In this document: positions 34,910 through 44,444 of the stretch, in pieces | How the letters are laid out: the number at the start of each line of letters is the position of its first letter | Numbering within the stretch: the stretch's first letter is position 1 | Assembly: GCA_003859965.1 (NCBI GenBank) | Contig: RQYR01000011.1 | Coordinates: forward strand, 62,001 to 126,000 | Direction: 5' to 3' | Source of the DNA: Comamonadaceae bacterium OH2545_COT-014 | GTDB taxonomy: Bacteria > Pseudomonadota > Gammaproteobacteria > Burkholderiales > Burkholderiaceae_C | Length of the DNA: 64,000 nucleotides | Notes under the pieces: model-generated | Database searches by the model: none | What the model saw: the letters and a program-made list of their open reading frames with translations, nothing else | Told to the model about the DNA's origin: nothing | Position numbers and translations under genes: made by a program

Positions 34910-36127
34910 TCAACCGGGCACACGCGCCGAGCGCAGCTGGCGCGAAAACTCTTGCAGCGCAGTAATGCCGCTTTCTTCGGCGCGCTGGCACCAAGCTTGC
35001 AGGTCGGCGATGAGCTGCTCCCGCGTGCGGCCAGTGTGCAGCCACAGCTGGTGCAGCTCTTCGCGCATGGTGAGCATTTTGTCGAGCACGGGATAGGCGG
35101 CGCGTGCTTCAGCCAAGTAGGGCACCGCAGCAGCGGGAACTTTGTCGGTATCACGATGGAGCCAGCGGCGCGCCGCCTTCAACGCGGCCGCGCTGGCAGC
35201 ACTGGCCTGCGTGGACTGCTGGCGGAACACGGCGCGCATCTGGCGCGCGTAGCCCGCCATCATTTCGTAGCGGCAGGCAATCAGCGCCTCCAGCGTTTTT
35301 TCATCCGCTAGCGGACGCACTCCGCCATAGGCCAGACGGGGCGGTGTTTTCTTGACAGTGGCCAAGCGCAGCGCCTGCAGCACACGGATGTAGAGCCAGC
35401 CAATGTCGAATTCGTAAGGTTTGACCGAGAGTTTGGCTGAAGTCGGATAGGTGTGGTGATTGTTGTGCAGCTCTTCTCCGCCGATCAGGATGCCCCAGGG
35501 ACTGATGTTGGTCGAAGCGTCCTGAGCCTCGAAATTACGGTAGCCCCAGTAGTGCCCCAGGCCATTGATGACGCCGGCCGCCGTGACTGGGATCCAGGCC
35601 ATTTGCAGCGCCCAAACGGCCAGCCCGGCTGCGCCGAACAGGGCCAAGTCAACCAGCAGCATGATGGAGACGCCCAGCACGGGAAAGCGCGAGTACACAC
35701 GGCGCTCCACCCAGTCATCAGGCGTGCCATGGCCGTAACGCGCCAGCGTTTGCGCATTCTTCGCCTCGGCACGGTACAGCTCCGTTCCCTGCCAAAGCAC
35801 CTTGCCAATGCCATGGATCTGCGGGCTGTGCGGGTCTTCAGACTGCTCGCACTTGGCGTGGTGTTTGCGGTGAATGGCCGTCCACTGCCGGGTAATCATG
35901 CCGGTGGTCAACCACAGCCAGAAACGGAAAAAATGCGCCGCCAGCGGGTGCAAGTCCAACGAGCGGTGCGCTGAATGGCGGTGCAGATAAATCGTCACGC
36001 TGGCAATGGTGATATGGGTCAGCAACAGCGCCACCAGCAGCATCTGCCACCAGGTCATGCGCAGTGTGCCATGCGCCAGCCAGTCGAAGAGGTGATGCCA
36101 AAAAGAAGATTCAAACAAGGATGGCAT
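34910..36127 (-). CDS. Acyl-lipid/acyl-CoA desaturase
   Basis: The 405-residue membrane protein has the three His boxes of the desaturase superfamily: HRHSAH (residues 49-54), HRKHH (86-90) and HNNHH near residue 222. Four hydrophobic helices flank them. It introduces a double bond into a fatty acyl chain, using oxygen and two iron atoms. The C-terminal 110 residues form a helical extension rich in Ala, Arg and Leu. The ATG at 36127 is preferred over an upstream TTG. It is monocistronic. Confidence 0.93.
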   Translation of the reverse strand: MPSLFESSFWHHLFDWLAHGTLRMTWWQMLLVALLLTHITIASVTIYLHRHSAHRSLDLHPLAAHFFRFWLWLTTGMITRQWTAIHRKHHAKCEQSEDPHSPQIHGIGKVLWQGTELYRAEAKNAQTLARYGHGTPDDWVERRVYSRFPVLGVSIMLLVDLALFGAAGLAVWALQMAWIPVTAAGVINGLGHYWGYRNFEAQDASTNISPWGILIGGEELHNNHHTYPTSAKLSVKPYEFDIGWLYIRVLQALRLATVKKTPPRLAYGGVRPLADEKTLEALIACRYEMMAGYARQMRAVFRQQSTQASAASAAALKAARRWLHRDTDKVPAAAVPYLAEARAAYPVLDKMLTMREELHQLWLHTGRTREQLIADLQAWCQRAEESGITALQEFSRQLRSARVPG

Positions 36128-36425
36128 CAAAAGCAATCTCCGGAAACAGTCAAATCAAGAAATGCAGGTGTGCCTATGCACAAGGCACTTTCCGCATGAA
36201 CCGCGCCGTTAAAGTGAGCGCCCGAAAAGCAGAACGGCACGACAAGGCAAGTCATTCTAGGAGCTGCGCGCCGCCTTTCTCGGCCCCTCATCCACCTTCT
36301 ACACAAGCAGCTCACTCAATACATCAAGACAAAAAACGTGGCCGCCGAACAAGCCAGAAAACTCCCTTGCCGTTCTTAGCGGCTGATGCGCCGTCTATCA
36401 TGAATGTGAATGGCATCAGGCCAAC
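36128..36425. other. Intergenic region upstream of the desaturase gene
   Basis: It probably holds the desaturase promoter and 5' leader. I see a GGAG site just before the desaturase ATG on the minus strand, but no clear promoter boxes, ORF or RNA structure. Confidence 0.5.
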
Positions 36426-36456
36426 GAAAAAGCACTTAGCGTTGCCGCTAAGTGCT
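36426..36456 (-). terminator. Intrinsic terminator after tRNA-Val
   Basis: On the minus strand AGCACTTAGC / GCTAAGTGCT (10 bp, 6-base loop) is followed by TTTT. It lies nine bases past the tRNA 3' end. Confidence 0.92.
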
Positions 36457-36465
36457 TGATTTATA

Positions 36466-36540
36466 TGGTGGGTGATACATGGATCGAACATGTGACCCCT
36501 GCCGTGTGAAGGCAGTGCTCTACCGCTGAGCTAATCACCC
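36466..36540 (-). tRNA. tRNA-Val (CAC), CCA encoded
   Basis: The minus strand gives a 75-base cloverleaf: acceptor stem GGGTGAT/ATCACCC, D arm AGCTCAGCGGTAGAGC, anticodon stem CTGCC/GGCAG around loop TTCACAC (anticodon CAC, reading GTG valine), T arm ACATG-TTCGATC-CATGT, and a genomically encoded CCA end. The T stem is AU-rich, unlike the usual GC-rich stem. It sits between dnaQ and the desaturase gene. Confidence 0.95.
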
Positions 36541-36599
36541 TTTTTGCTTTTTTGCATCGGCCCGGAAATTTTTTCTGTGCCGTGCTGGAAAGCCTGTGA

Positions 36600-37325
36600 T
36601 TATGCCACAGGTTTTTCCTTTTCTGCAAGCTGCCGCCATAAAGTTTTTCCGCCGCTGGCTTTGTCCAGGTCGTCAAGCATGGCTCGGTGGGCGGCCTGTT
36701 CCTGTTCGTTGGCCGTTAGCACGGGAAGCTGGTAGCCAGACAGGTCAACGTGTTCAACCACGGTTCCTTCTTCACCAACCTGGCCCAGGTCGATCAGCAA
36801 GGCTTCCTGGCCGCGGGTGAGGTTGATGTAGACGTCGGCCAGCAGTTCGGCGTCGAGCAAGGCGCCGTGCAGGGTGCGGCCGGAGTTGTCCACGCCCAGG
36901 CGGTCGCACAGCGCGTCCAGGCTGTTGCGCTTGCCGGGGTAGAGCGCCTTGGCCATCACCAGGGTGTCGATGATGCCGGCGGTGAAGGTTTCGAACGCGG
37001 GCAGGCCCAGGCGTTCCAGTTCCTTATTCAGAAAGCCCAGATCGAACTGGGCGTTGTGGATGATGACCTCGGTATCGCGCACGTAGGTCAGGATGTCGTC
37101 GGCCACCTCGGCGAACTTGGGCTTGTCGCTCAGGAATTCCGTGGTCAGTCCGTGCACGCGCAGCGCGTCCTCGTGGCTGTCGCGCTCGGGGTTGATGTAG
37201 AAGTGCAGGTTGTGGCCGGTGAGCTTGCGGCCAATCAGCTCGACGCAGCCGATCTCGATGATGCGGTCGCCGTTTTCGGCGGACAGGCCGGTGGTTTCGG
37301 TGTCGAGGACGATCTGGCGTGACAT
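36600..37325 (-). CDS. dnaQ: DNA polymerase III epsilon subunit
   Basis: DnaQ is the 3'-5' proofreading exonuclease of the replicase. The 241-residue protein has Exo I Asp8 and Glu10 (VLDTETTG), Exo II in HNAQFDLGFL, and Exo III with HGALLDAELLADVY. The C-terminal region binds the alpha subunit. It follows the ISC operon on the same strand (22-base gap to fdx) and precedes the tRNA. Confidence 0.97.
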   Translation of the reverse strand: MSRQIVLDTETTGLSAENGDRIIEIGCVELIGRKLTGHNLHFYINPERDSHEDALRVHGLTTEFLSDKPKFAEVADDILTYVRDTEVIIHNAQFDLGFLNKELERLGLPAFETFTAGIIDTLVMAKALYPGKRNSLDALCDRLGVDNSGRTLHGALLDAELLADVYINLTRGQEALLIDLGQVGEEGTVVEHVDLSGYQLPVLTANEQEQAAHRAMLDDLDKASGGKTLWRQLAEKEKPVA

Positions 37326-37347
37326 GGGCGTGGGGCCTTCGGTGCTA

Positions 37348-37686
37348 TCAGTGGTGTTCGCGCGCGTGGTTGATGGAGTAGCGCGGGATTTCCACCGTCA
37401 GATCCTGCTGGCCGATGATGGCCTGGCACGACAGGCGTGACTGCGGCTCCAGCCCCCAAGCGCGGTCGAGCAGGTCTTCCTCGGTTTCGTCGGCTTCGTT
37501 CAGGCTGTCGAAGCCCTTTCGCACGATGCAGTGGCAGGTGGTGCAGGCGGCGCTCATTTCGCAGGCGTGCTCGATTTCGATGTCGTGTTCAAGCAAGGCC
37601 TCGCAGATGGAGTGGCCGGCAGGCGCCTCGAATTCGGCGCCTTCGGGGGCGTATTCGGGGTGCGGCAAAACGGTGATCTTGGGCAT
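37348..37686 (-). CDS. fdx: ISC-type [2Fe-2S] ferredoxin
   Basis: The 112-residue ferredoxin has Cys42, Cys48, Cys51 and Cys87 (C-x5-C-x2-C ... C), the adrenodoxin-type cluster motif. It donates electrons in iron-sulfur cluster assembly. It is the last ISC gene, after hscA, in the usual order; 26 bases separate the two. Confidence 0.97.
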   Translation of the reverse strand: MPKITVLPHPEYAPEGAEFEAPAGHSICEALLEHDIEIEHACEMSAACTTCHCIVRKGFDSLNEADETEEDLLDRAWGLEPQSRLSCQAIIGQQDLTVEIPRYSINHAREHH

Positions 37687-37712
37687 CGGGGATGGTTTTT
37701 TTCTGAAAGGGA

Positions 37713-39584
37713 TTACAGCGTGTCCACCGCCTTGCCAGCCAGCGCTTTCTGGATGCCGGCGTTCATGCGCGCGGCGGCGAAGGCCTCGGTGCCCTTGGCC
37801 AGGGCTTCGGTGGCGGCGTCGATGGCGGCGGCGTCGGGGCTGCTGGCCGCTGTGTCGCGCAGCGCGTGCATGAGGGCATCGATGGACACGCGTTCGCCGG
37901 CGGACAGCAGGGCGCCGTCGGCGGCCAGCGCGCTCTGGGTGGCCAGCAGCATGCGATCGGCCTCGACACGGGCTTCAACCAGCGCGCGCGCGGCCATGTC
38001 GGCCTGGGCGGTGCTGAAGCTGTCTTGCAGCATGCGGGCGATTTGCTCGTCGCTCAGGCCGTAGCTGGGCTTGACGTCGATCTGCGCCTCGGCGCCGCTG
38101 GTCTGCTCGCGCGCGCTGACGGTGAGCAGGCCGTCGGCATCCACGCTGAAGGTGACGCGGATGCGCGCCGCGCCTGCGGCCATGGGCGGGATGCCGCGCA
38201 GCTCGAAGCGGGCCAGGCTGCGGCAGTCCTGCACCAAATCGCGCTCGCCTTGCACCACGTGCAGGGCCAGGGCGGTCTGGCCGTCCTTGTAGGTGGTGAA
38301 GTCCTGCGCCATGGCGGTGGGAATGGTCTGGTTGCGCGGCACGATGCGCTCGACCAGACCGCCCATGGTTTCGATGCCGAGCGAGAGGGGGATCACGTCC
38401 AGCAGCAGCAAGTCCTCGGCGCCGCCTGCGGCCGGGTTGCCGGCGAGCTGGTTGGCCTGCACGGCGGCGCCCAGGGCCACGACTTCGTCGGGGTTGAGGT
38501 TGGTCAGCGGTTCGCGGCCAAACAGCCCAGCCACGGCGCGGCGCACTTGCGGCATGCGCGTGCTGCCGCCGACCATGACCACGCCTTGCACGTCTTGCGG
38601 GGCCAGGCGCGCGTCGGCCAGCGCGCGGCGCACGGCGGCCAGGCTGCGTTCGGTGAGCGCGGCGGTGGCGGCTTCAAAGTCGGCGCGCGTCAGGTCAAAA
38701 CCGGCCTTTGCGCCCACCTGTTCTGCCTGAATAGCTACTTTTTCTGTAGCACTCAGGGCTTCCTTGGCGGTGCGCGCGGCTTGCAACAGCGTGGCCCGGG
38801 CTTCGGCGCTGTCGGGGTGGGCGCCGGTGCGCGCCTGTATCCAGGCGGCCAGGGCGTGGTCGTAGTCGTCGCCGCCCAGGGCCGAGTCGCCGCCGGTGGC
38901 GATGACTTCGAACACGCCTTGCGTCAGGCGCAGGATGGAGATGTCGAAGGTGCCGCCGCCCAGGTCATAGACGGCGTACACGCCTTCGGCCGCGCGGTCC
39001 AGCCCGTAGGCAATGGCGGCGGCGGTGGGTTCGTTGATGAGGCGCAGCACGTTCAGGCCGGCCAGTTGCGCCGCGTCCTTGGTGGCTTGGCGCTGGGCGT
39101 CGTCGAAGTAGGCGGGCACGGTGATGACGGCGCCGTACAGCTCGTCGCCCAGCGTGTCCTCGGCGCGCTGGCGCAGCGTGGCCAGGATTTCGGCGCTGAC
39201 TTCCACCGGCGACTTTTCGCCTTGCGCGGTGACGATGGCGACCATGCCGGGGCGGTCGGCCAGGGCGTAGGGCAGCTGGTCGCGGTGGGTGATGTCGGCC
39301 ATGGCGCGGCCCATGAGGCGTTTGGCCGAGGCCACGGTGTTGGCCGCGTCGTTCCCGTCCGCGCCTTGCAGCGCGGCCCAGCCGATGCGCCGCCCGCCAC
39401 CGGCCGGGTAGGCCACCACCGAGGGCAGCAGCACGCGGCCCTGCGCGTCGGGCAGGCATTCGGCCACGCCGTGGCGCACAGTGGCCACCAGCGAATGGGT
39501 GGTGCCCAGATCAATGCCCACGGCCAGGCGGCGCTGGTGCGGGTTGGGCGACTGGCCGGGTTCGGAGATTTGCAGCAGAGCCAT
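37713..39584 (-). CDS. hscA: Fe-S assembly chaperone HscA (Hsp70)
   Basis: HscA is the specialised Hsp70 that releases Fe-S clusters from IscU with HscB. The 623-residue protein shows [39 protein letters not shown], and [33 protein letters not shown]. The ATG at 39584 gives the normal start; the opening to 39968 overlaps hscB. Residues near 280 ([14 protein letters not shown]) are coded by a GCTAC...GTAGC hairpin-forming stretch of low GC, seen in other genes here. Confidence 0.97.
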   Translation of the reverse strand: MALLQISEPGQSPNPHQRRLAVGIDLGTTHSLVATVRHGVAECLPDAQGRVLLPSVVAYPAGGGRRIGWAALQGADGNDAANTVASAKRLMGRAMADITHRDQLPYALADRPGMVAIVTAQGEKSPVEVSAEILATLRQRAEDTLGDELYGAVITVPAYFDDAQRQATKDAAQLAGLNVLRLINEPTAAAIAYGLDRAAEGVYAVYDLGGGTFDISILRLTQGVFEVIATGGDSALGGDDYDHALAAWIQARTGAHPDSAEARATLLQAARTAKEALSATEKVAIQAEQVGAKAGFDLTRADFEAATAALTERSLAAVRRALADARLAPQDVQGVVMVGGSTRMPQVRRAVAGLFGREPLTNLNPDEVVALGAAVQANQLAGNPAAGGAEDLLLLDVIPLSLGIETMGGLVERIVPRNQTIPTAMAQDFTTYKDGQTALALHVVQGERDLVQDCRSLARFELRGIPPMAAGAARIRVTFSVDADGLLTVSAREQTSGAEAQIDVKPSYGLSDEQIARMLQDSFSTAQADMAARALVEARVEADRMLLATQSALAADGALLSAGERVSIDALMHALRDTAASSPDAAAIDAATEALAKGTEAFAAARMNAGIQKALAGKAVDTL

Positions 39585-39610
39585 GAAAACGACGGGAAAG
39601 GGAAAAAGGT

Positions 39611-40132
39611 TCAGGCCAGCGCTTCGCGCTTGCGCGCGAGGTCGGCGGCGAATTTGTCCAGGAACATGAGCGCGCGCACCGATTGGGCGGCGCCGGGCCA
39701 GTCGGCCTGCGTGTCGATCTGGCGGGCGATTTGTTGCAGCCACTGCTCGCGCAGGTGCGCTGCTTCCTGAGCGATGGCGTCCACGTCTGCCAGGCCGGCG
39801 GCATCGTCCAGCTGTTCGCGCAGCGCCATCTGCTGCATCAGAAAGGCGGGCGGCATGGCGGTGTTGCTTTCGGCCTCGATGGGGGCGCCGTTCAGCTCGC
39901 ACAGGTAGGCGGCGCGGCGCTGCGGGTCTTGCAGGCGGCGGTAGGCCTCGTTGATGCGGGCCGACCACTGCGCTGCCACGCGCTGCGCGGCAGCGCCTTG
40001 CGCGGCAAAGCGGTCGGGGTGCACCTGGCGTTGCAGGGCTTTCCAGCGCGCGTCCAGCTGCGCCAGGTCTTGCGCAAAGCGGGGCGACACGTCGAACAGC
40101 TCGAAATCGGTGGATTGCAGGTTCAGGTTCAT
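39611..40132 (-). CDS. hscB: Fe-S assembly co-chaperone HscB
   Basis: The 173-residue J-protein has the HPD motif (residues 38-40) and the C-terminal domain binding IscU. HscB recruits IscU to HscA. The ATG at 40132 is right; an upstream opening to 40228 is not used. It lies between a small Cys-rich protein and hscA. Confidence 0.96.
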   Translation of the reverse strand: MNLNLQSTDFELFDVSPRFAQDLAQLDARWKALQRQVHPDRFAAQGAAAQRVAAQWSARINEAYRRLQDPQRRAAYLCELNGAPIEAESNTAMPPAFLMQQMALREQLDDAAGLADVDAIAQEAAHLREQWLQQIARQIDTQADWPGAAQSVRALMFLDKFAADLARKREALA

Positions 40133-40142
40133 GGCGGCGATT

Positions 40143-40403
40143 TCATGGCAGCGATGGCGCAGGCGCCGGGACGGCCGGTGACAGCATGGCGGCGGGCAGT
40201 TCGGCAAAGGCTTCGGCGGGCGCCTCAATGTGCCAGCGGTCCACGCAGCAGCCGCAGCCCTGGTTGTCGGAGCAGCGCAGGCGCGGCCCCCAGCGCCGGA
40301 ACCAGGCGTTGACGGCCATGATCTCGCGCTCGTTGTCGATGGTGACGCTGACGGTGGCGCGGGCCATGGCGCCGCCCGCCGCCGCTGGGGCCGCCGCCGT
40401 CAT
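40143..40403 (-). CDS. Small Cys-rich protein in the ISC operon
   Basis: The 86-residue protein contains CSDNQGCGCCVDRW (Cys44, 50, 52, 53) after a basic segment NAWFRRWGPRLR. The start overlaps the iscA stop by four bases (ATGA), so it is translationally coupled. It is found in related Burkholderiales but I do not know its function. The four cysteines could bind iron, zinc or a cluster. Confidence 0.7.
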   Translation of the reverse strand: MTAAAPAAAGGAMARATVSVTIDNEREIMAVNAWFRRWGPRLRCSDNQGCGCCVDRWHIEAPAEAFAELPAAMLSPAVPAPAPSLP

Positions 40404-40726
40404 CAGACGCGGAAGCTCTCGCCGCAGCCGCAGCGGTCGCGCTCGTTGGGGTTGTTGAACCTGAAGCCTTCTTGCAGGCCTTCGCGCACGTAGTCGAGCT
40501 CGGTGCCGTCGATGTAGGCCAGGCTCTTGGGGTCGATCATGAGTTTGACGCCGTGCTGCTCGAACAACTGGTCCTCGGGCGCGATTTCGTCCACGTATTC
40601 GAGCTTGTAGGCCAGGCCGGAGCAGCCGGTGGTCTTGACGCCCAGGCGCACGCCCAAGCCCTTGCCGCGCTTGGCGAGGTATTTGCTGACATGCCGCGCG
40701 GCGGCTTCGGTGAGGGTGACGGCCAT
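40403..40726 (-). CDS. iscA: Iron-sulfur assembly protein IscA
   Basis: The 107-residue A-type carrier has Cys35, Cys99 and Cys101 (GCSGLAY, CGCGESF). It binds or transfers Fe-S clusters or iron. The ATG at 40726 gives [12 protein letters not shown], the family start. It lies after the cupin and before the small Cys-rich protein. Confidence 0.97.
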   Translation of the reverse strand: MAVTLTEAAARHVSKYLAKRGKGLGVRLGVKTTGCSGLAYKLEYVDEIAPEDQLFEQHGVKLMIDPKSLAYIDGTELDYVREGLQEGFRFNNPNERDRCGCGESFRV

Positions 40727-40773
40727 GAGATAGATGCGTGCGGGATGGAAAGTCTGCGGGTGAAAAGACACTT

Positions 40774-41100
40774 TCAAAGCGCCAGGGTGACGAGCACCGA
40801 GCAGGCTTGCACAGCCGTCAGCGCGTGCGGCACGCCGCCCGGCACGTACATCAGGTGCCCAGCGGCCAGCAGCACGGCGGGCGCGTTGCCCACCTGCACG
40901 TTCACGCTGCCTTCCAGGCAGTGGATGGTGATCTCGCCCGCCACCTGGTGCGCGGGCATGTGGTGCCCGGCGGGAAAGACCAGGCGCATCACCTCCAGCC
41001 CGCTGGACTTGAACAGGGCAATGGACTGGGCCGCGCCGATGCCGGCGCCGTAGGGGCGCACGTCAACGGGTTGGCCGGGCTGGGCGTGGGTTAGGGCCAT
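40774..41100 (-). CDS. Small cupin-domain protein within the ISC operon
   Basis: The 108-residue protein is a single cupin: residues 40-100 hold [26 protein letters not shown] and [15 protein letters not shown]. The His/Glu positions of a metal site are partly kept. It lies between iscU and iscA (33- and 47-base gaps), which is not the standard ISC order. A sensor or enzyme role is possible; none is established for this position. Confidence 0.85.
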   Translation of the reverse strand: MALTHAQPGQPVDVRPYGAGIGAAQSIALFKSSGLEVMRLVFPAGHHMPAHQVAGEITIHCLEGSVNVQVGNAPAVLLAAGHLMYVPGGVPHALTAVQACSVLVTLAL

Positions 41101-41133
41101 GGGAAGTCAAGCGCCGGTGTAGTCCAAAGCCGC

Positions 41134-41520
41134 TCAGGCGGCGTGCTTCTTGCGGTAGTCATCCACCGCGGCCTTGATGGCGTCTTCCGCCAGGATGGAG
41201 CAGTGGATCTTGACGGGCGGCAGGGCCAGCTCTTCGGCGATCTGGCTGTTTTTCAGCTCGGCGGCTTCGTCCAGCGTCTTGCCCTTGACCCATTCGGTCA
41301 CAAGCGAGCTGGAAGCGATGGCCGAGCCGCAGCCATAGGTTTTGAAGCGCGCGTCCTCGATCACGCCCGTTTGCGGGTTGACCTTGATTTGCAGCTTCAT
41401 CACGTCGCCGCAGGCGGGCGCGCCCACCATGCCGGTGCCCACGCTGTCGTCACCCTTGTCGAAGCTGCCGACGTTGCGGGGGTTTTCGTAGTGGTCGATG
41501 ACTTTTTCCGAATAGGCCAT
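41134..41520 (-). CDS. iscU: Fe-S cluster scaffold IscU
   Basis: IscU builds the [2Fe-2S] cluster. The 128-residue protein has Cys37, Asp39, Cys64 and Cys107, the cluster-ligand set, and PPVKIHCS, close to the LPPVK HscA-binding motif. The N-terminus MAYSEKVIDHYENPRNVGSF is the family start. It follows iscS after a hairpin-forming spacer. Confidence 0.98.
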   Translation of the reverse strand: MAYSEKVIDHYENPRNVGSFDKGDDSVGTGMVGAPACGDVMKLQIKVNPQTGVIEDARFKTYGCGSAIASSSLVTEWVKGKTLDEAAELKNSQIAEELALPPVKIHCSILAEDAIKAAVDDYRKKHAA

Positions 41521-41555
41521 GTTCTTTGACTCCTCTGTTGGGGGGTTGAGCGTTA

Positions 41556-41604
41556 GGCGTTCAGCGTTGGGCGTGGAAGGCGTTCTCGCTCAACGCTGAA
41601 CGCC
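41556..41604. repeat. Hairpin in the iscS-iscU spacer
   Basis: A perfect 14-bp stem GGCGTTCAGCGTTG / CAACGCTGAACGCC with a 21-base loop is in the 103-base spacer, and GCGTT also repeats directly. No T-run follows. It could control mRNA processing or stability of the ISC transcript. Confidence 0.75.
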
Positions 41605-41623
41605 CAGCCGCCGAACCCCAATA

Positions 41624-42844
41624 TCAGTGGGCCGCCCACTGGATGGTGGAAAGGTCCACGCCGTCCTGGTACATCTCCCACAGCGGCGAGAGCTCGCGCA
41701 GCTTGGCCACGTTGTCGCGGATGGCCTGCACGGCGTAGTCGATCTCTTCCTCGGTGGTGAAGCGGCCGATGGTCATGCGCAGGCTGCTGTGCGCCAGTTC
41801 GTCGCTGCGGCCCAGGGCGCGCAGCACGTAGCTGGGCTCCAGGCTGGCGCTGGTGCAGGCCGAGCCGCTGGAAACCGCCAGCCCCTTGATGCCCATGATG
41901 AGCGATTCGCCCTCGACGAAGTTGAAGCTGATGTTCAGGTTCTGCGGCACGCGGCGCGCCAGGCTGCCGTTGACGAAGGTCTGCTCGATGTCCTTCAACC
42001 CGTCCAGCAGGCGCTTTTGCAGGCGCGCGGCGTGGGCGTTGTCCTTGTCCATCTCCTCGCGGGCGATGCGGTAGGCCTCGCCCATGCCCACGATCTGATG
42101 CGTGGGCAGGGTGCCCGAGCGCATGCCGCGCTCGTGGCCGCCGCCGTGCATCTGCGCCTCCAGCCGCACGCGGGGCTTGCGGCGCACGTAGAGCGCGCCA
42201 ATGCCCTTGGGGCCGTAGGTCTTGTGCGCGGTCAGGCTCATCAGGTCGACCGGCAGGGTTTTCAGGTCGATCGCCACGCGGCCCGTGGCCTGCGCCGCGT
42301 CCACGTGCAGCAGCACGCCTTTTTCACGGCAGATGGCGCCAATGGCGGCGATGTCCTGGATCACGCCGATCTCGTTGTTGACGAACAGCACGCTGGCCAG
42401 CACCGTGTCGGGGCGAATGGCGGCCTTGAACGCCTCCAGGTCCAGCAGGCCGTCTTCCTGCACGTCAAGGTAAGTCACCTCAAAGCCCTGGCGCTCCAGC
42501 TCGCGCATGGTGTCCAGCGTGGCCTTGTGCTCGGTCTTGAGGGTAATGAGGTGCCTGCCCTTGCCCTTGTAGAAATGGGCCGCGCCCTTGAGCGCGAGGT
42601 TGGTTGACTCGGTGGCACCCGAAGTCCAGACGATTTCGCGCGGGTCGGCGCCAATCAACTCGGCCACCTGAACGCGCGCCTTTTCCACCGCCGCCTCGGC
42701 CTCCCAGCCCCAGGCGTGGCTGCGGCTGGCGGCGTTGCCGAAGTGCTCGCGCAACCAGGGGATCATGGCGTCCACCACGCGCGGGTCGCACGGGGTGGTG
42801 GCGCCGTAGTCCATGTAGATGGGAAAGTGAGGGGTCTGGCTCAT
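41624..42844 (-). CDS. iscS: Cysteine desulfurase IscS
   Basis: IscS supplies sulfur for Fe-S clusters and tRNA thiolation. The 406-residue PLP protein has His106, PLP-lysine Lys208 (TAHKTYGP) and catalytic Cys330 ([14 protein letters not shown]). The start and length are normal. It follows iscR by about 105 bases. Confidence 0.98.
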   Translation of the reverse strand: MSQTPHFPIYMDYGATTPCDPRVVDAMIPWLREHFGNAASRSHAWGWEAEAAVEKARVQVAELIGADPREIVWTSGATESTNLALKGAAHFYKGKGRHLITLKTEHKATLDTMRELERQGFEVTYLDVQEDGLLDLEAFKAAIRPDTVLASVLFVNNEIGVIQDIAAIGAICREKGVLLHVDAAQATGRVAIDLKTLPVDLMSLTAHKTYGPKGIGALYVRRKPRVRLEAQMHGGGHERGMRSGTLPTHQIVGMGEAYRIAREEMDKDNAHAARLQKRLLDGLKDIEQTFVNGSLARRVPQNLNISFNFVEGESLIMGIKGLAVSSGSACTSASLEPSYVLRALGRSDELAHSSLRMTIGRFTTEEEIDYAVQAIRDNVAKLRELSPLWEMYQDGVDLSTIQWAAH

Positions 42845-42949
42845 GGTTCGTGGGTTCTATGGATAACTTGCGCCAAAGCGCGTGAAAACAATGCAGTCCC
42901 TGAAGCGACAACCGGCCACTGGCCAAGTATCAGGATGGCGCCAGGGCAG

Positions 42950-43483
42950 TCACTTCGAAGCCACGCCACCCAGCGCGAACACCGAATTGGGCGCGGTTAC
43001 GCGAATCGGCTTGACCACCGGCGCACTGGAGATGGCACGCTTGGCGGCCGGCTTGCCTTCCACTTCCACGCCGTTGGCATGCTGGTCGTCCACCAGCTTT
43101 TGCAAGGTGACGGACTCCAGAAACTCCAGCATGCGGGCGTTGAGCGTGGTCCACAATTCGTGCGTCATGCAGCGGCCGCCATCGCCGCCGCAGTTTTCCC
43201 GGCCGCCGCAGTGCGTCGCGTCGATCGGCTCATCCACCGAAGTGATAATGTCAGCTACCGTGATGTCTTCCGCCTTGCGGCCCAGCGAATAGCCGCCGCC
43301 AGGGCCGCGCGTGGACTCCACCAGGTCGGCACGGCGCAGCTTGCCGAAAAGCTGCTCTAGATAAGAAAGCGAAATACCTTGCCGCTGGCTGATGGCGGCC
43401 AGCGTCACGGGGCCGCTGTCCTGGCGCAAAGCCAGATCAATCATGGCGGTCACCGCGAAGCGTCCTTTGGTCGTCAGGCGCAT
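42950..43483 (-). CDS. iscR: Fe-S cluster regulator IscR
   Basis: IscR, an Rrf2-type repressor, senses Fe-S status. The 177-residue protein begins [19 protein letters not shown] and carries cluster ligands Cys92, Cys98 and Cys104 plus nearby His. It heads the ISC operon and has an IscR-type site in its own promoter (43533-43557). The C-terminal 40 residues are variable. Confidence 0.97.
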   Translation of the reverse strand: MRLTTKGRFAVTAMIDLALRQDSGPVTLAAISQRQGISLSYLEQLFGKLRRADLVESTRGPGGGYSLGRKAEDITVADIITSVDEPIDATHCGGRENCGGDGGRCMTHELWTTLNARMLEFLESVTLQKLVDDQHANGVEVEGKPAAKRAISSAPVVKPIRVTAPNSVFALGGVASK

Positions 43484-43532
43484 GGCTGTTTTTTTCCTTG
43501 CGTGTGGGGTGTACAGAAACCAAATGGCCCTG

Positions 43533-43557
43533 ATTTCCGAGTAATTTTCTCAAGTAT
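43533..43557 (-). promoter_or_regulatory. IscR-type (type 1) operator upstream of iscR
   Basis: On the minus strand the 25-base site reads ATACTTGAGAAAATTACTCG then GAAAT, close to the type 1 IscR motif seen in E. coli before iscR. It lies about 50 bases upstream of the start codon. It would give feedback control of the ISC operon. Confidence 0.8.
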
Positions 43558-43760
43558 AACCGATTCCCGACCAGCGTGCAGGGACAAGCTGCGTTTCAAG
43601 CACCGTTGTTTCTTTTCGCAACGTCATGCCCGACTATTCCTACACGCCTTTCATCCTGAACTGACAAGCAGCGCCCACCGCCCTGCCTAAAGTGGCACCG
43701 CATGCCAGCCGGGGTTTACCCGGTTGATTTCATTCACGATTTCTCATGGAGAAAACAAAC

Positions 43761-44324
43761 ATGTCTCTCTCGACCTCTTCCACCCTGCCCCGCTGGACCG
43801 CCCTGGCCGCCGCAGCCGCGCTGGCCGCTTCGCTGGCCGCCTGCCAGAAAAAGGACGAACACGCCACCGTGGGCCAGCAAGTGGACTCCGCCATCGCCAA
43901 GGCGGAAGACGCCGCCCGCGACGCGCAGGCCAAGGCTGAATCGCTGGCCGCCGATGCCAAGCAAGCCGGCCAGGACATGAAAGAAGCCGCCCAAGAGGCC
44001 GTGGCAGACGCCAAGGCCGCCGCCGCCCAGGCAGGCGCCGAAATCCGCCAAGGCGCTGAAAATGTGAAGGCCGAAGTGAACGAAGCCGCCAACCAGGTCA
44101 GCCAGGCAGCCGACGACACTGCCATCACCGCTTCCGTCAAGGCCGACTTCGTGAAAGACCCCGACCTGAGCGCCCTGCAGATTGATGTGGACACCAAGGA
44201 TGGCGTGGTGACCCTGCACGGCAGCGCCCCGTCCATGACCGCCAAAGAGCGCGCCGAAACCATTGCGCGCGCTGTCAGCGGTGTCAAATCGGTTGACAAC
44301 AAGCTCACCGTGACCGGCAGCTAA
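43761..44324 (+). CDS. BON-domain lipoprotein (OsmY-like)
   Basis: The 187-residue protein has a lipobox (LAASLAAC) after a signal peptide, a long Ala/Lys/Glu-rich helical linker, and one BON domain near residues 115-187 (ITASVKADFVKDPDLSALQIDVDTKDGVVTLHG). BON proteins bind phospholipid and are common stress proteins. The ATG at 43761 has GGAG eight bases before it; an in-frame ATG at 43746 is also present. It opposes iscR. Confidence 0.9.
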   Translation: MSLSTSSTLPRWTALAAAAALAASLAACQKKDEHATVGQQVDSAIAKAEDAARDAQAKAESLAADAKQAGQDMKEAAQEAVADAKAAAAQAGAEIRQGAENVKAEVNEAANQVSQAADDTAITASVKADFVKDPDLSALQIDVDTKDGVVTLHGSAPSMTAKERAETIARAVSGVKSVDNKLTVTGS

Positions 44325-44346
44325 TCGCCCTTTTCCACCTGCCACG

Positions 44347-44383
44347 AAAAAAGCGCCAAGCCACCCCGGCTTGGCGCTTTTTT
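44347..44383 (+). terminator. Intrinsic terminator after the BON gene
   Basis: AAAAAAGCGCCAAGCC / GGCTTGGCGCTTTTTT, a bidirectional stem with a 5-base loop, lies 23 bases past the stop. It may also end the convergent substrate-binding-protein transcript. Confidence 0.93.
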
Positions 44384-44444
44384 CATTGCGGGCAGGCAGC
44401 GGCTTCGGTTGGTTCCCCCCGAAGCCGTCTCCCTCCAGCCCGCT

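Noticed and set aside
37866-39770. A 634-residue open frame antisense to hscA
   Set aside because: It fully overlaps hscA and hscB, is rich in Gly/Ala/His and has no conserved motif.
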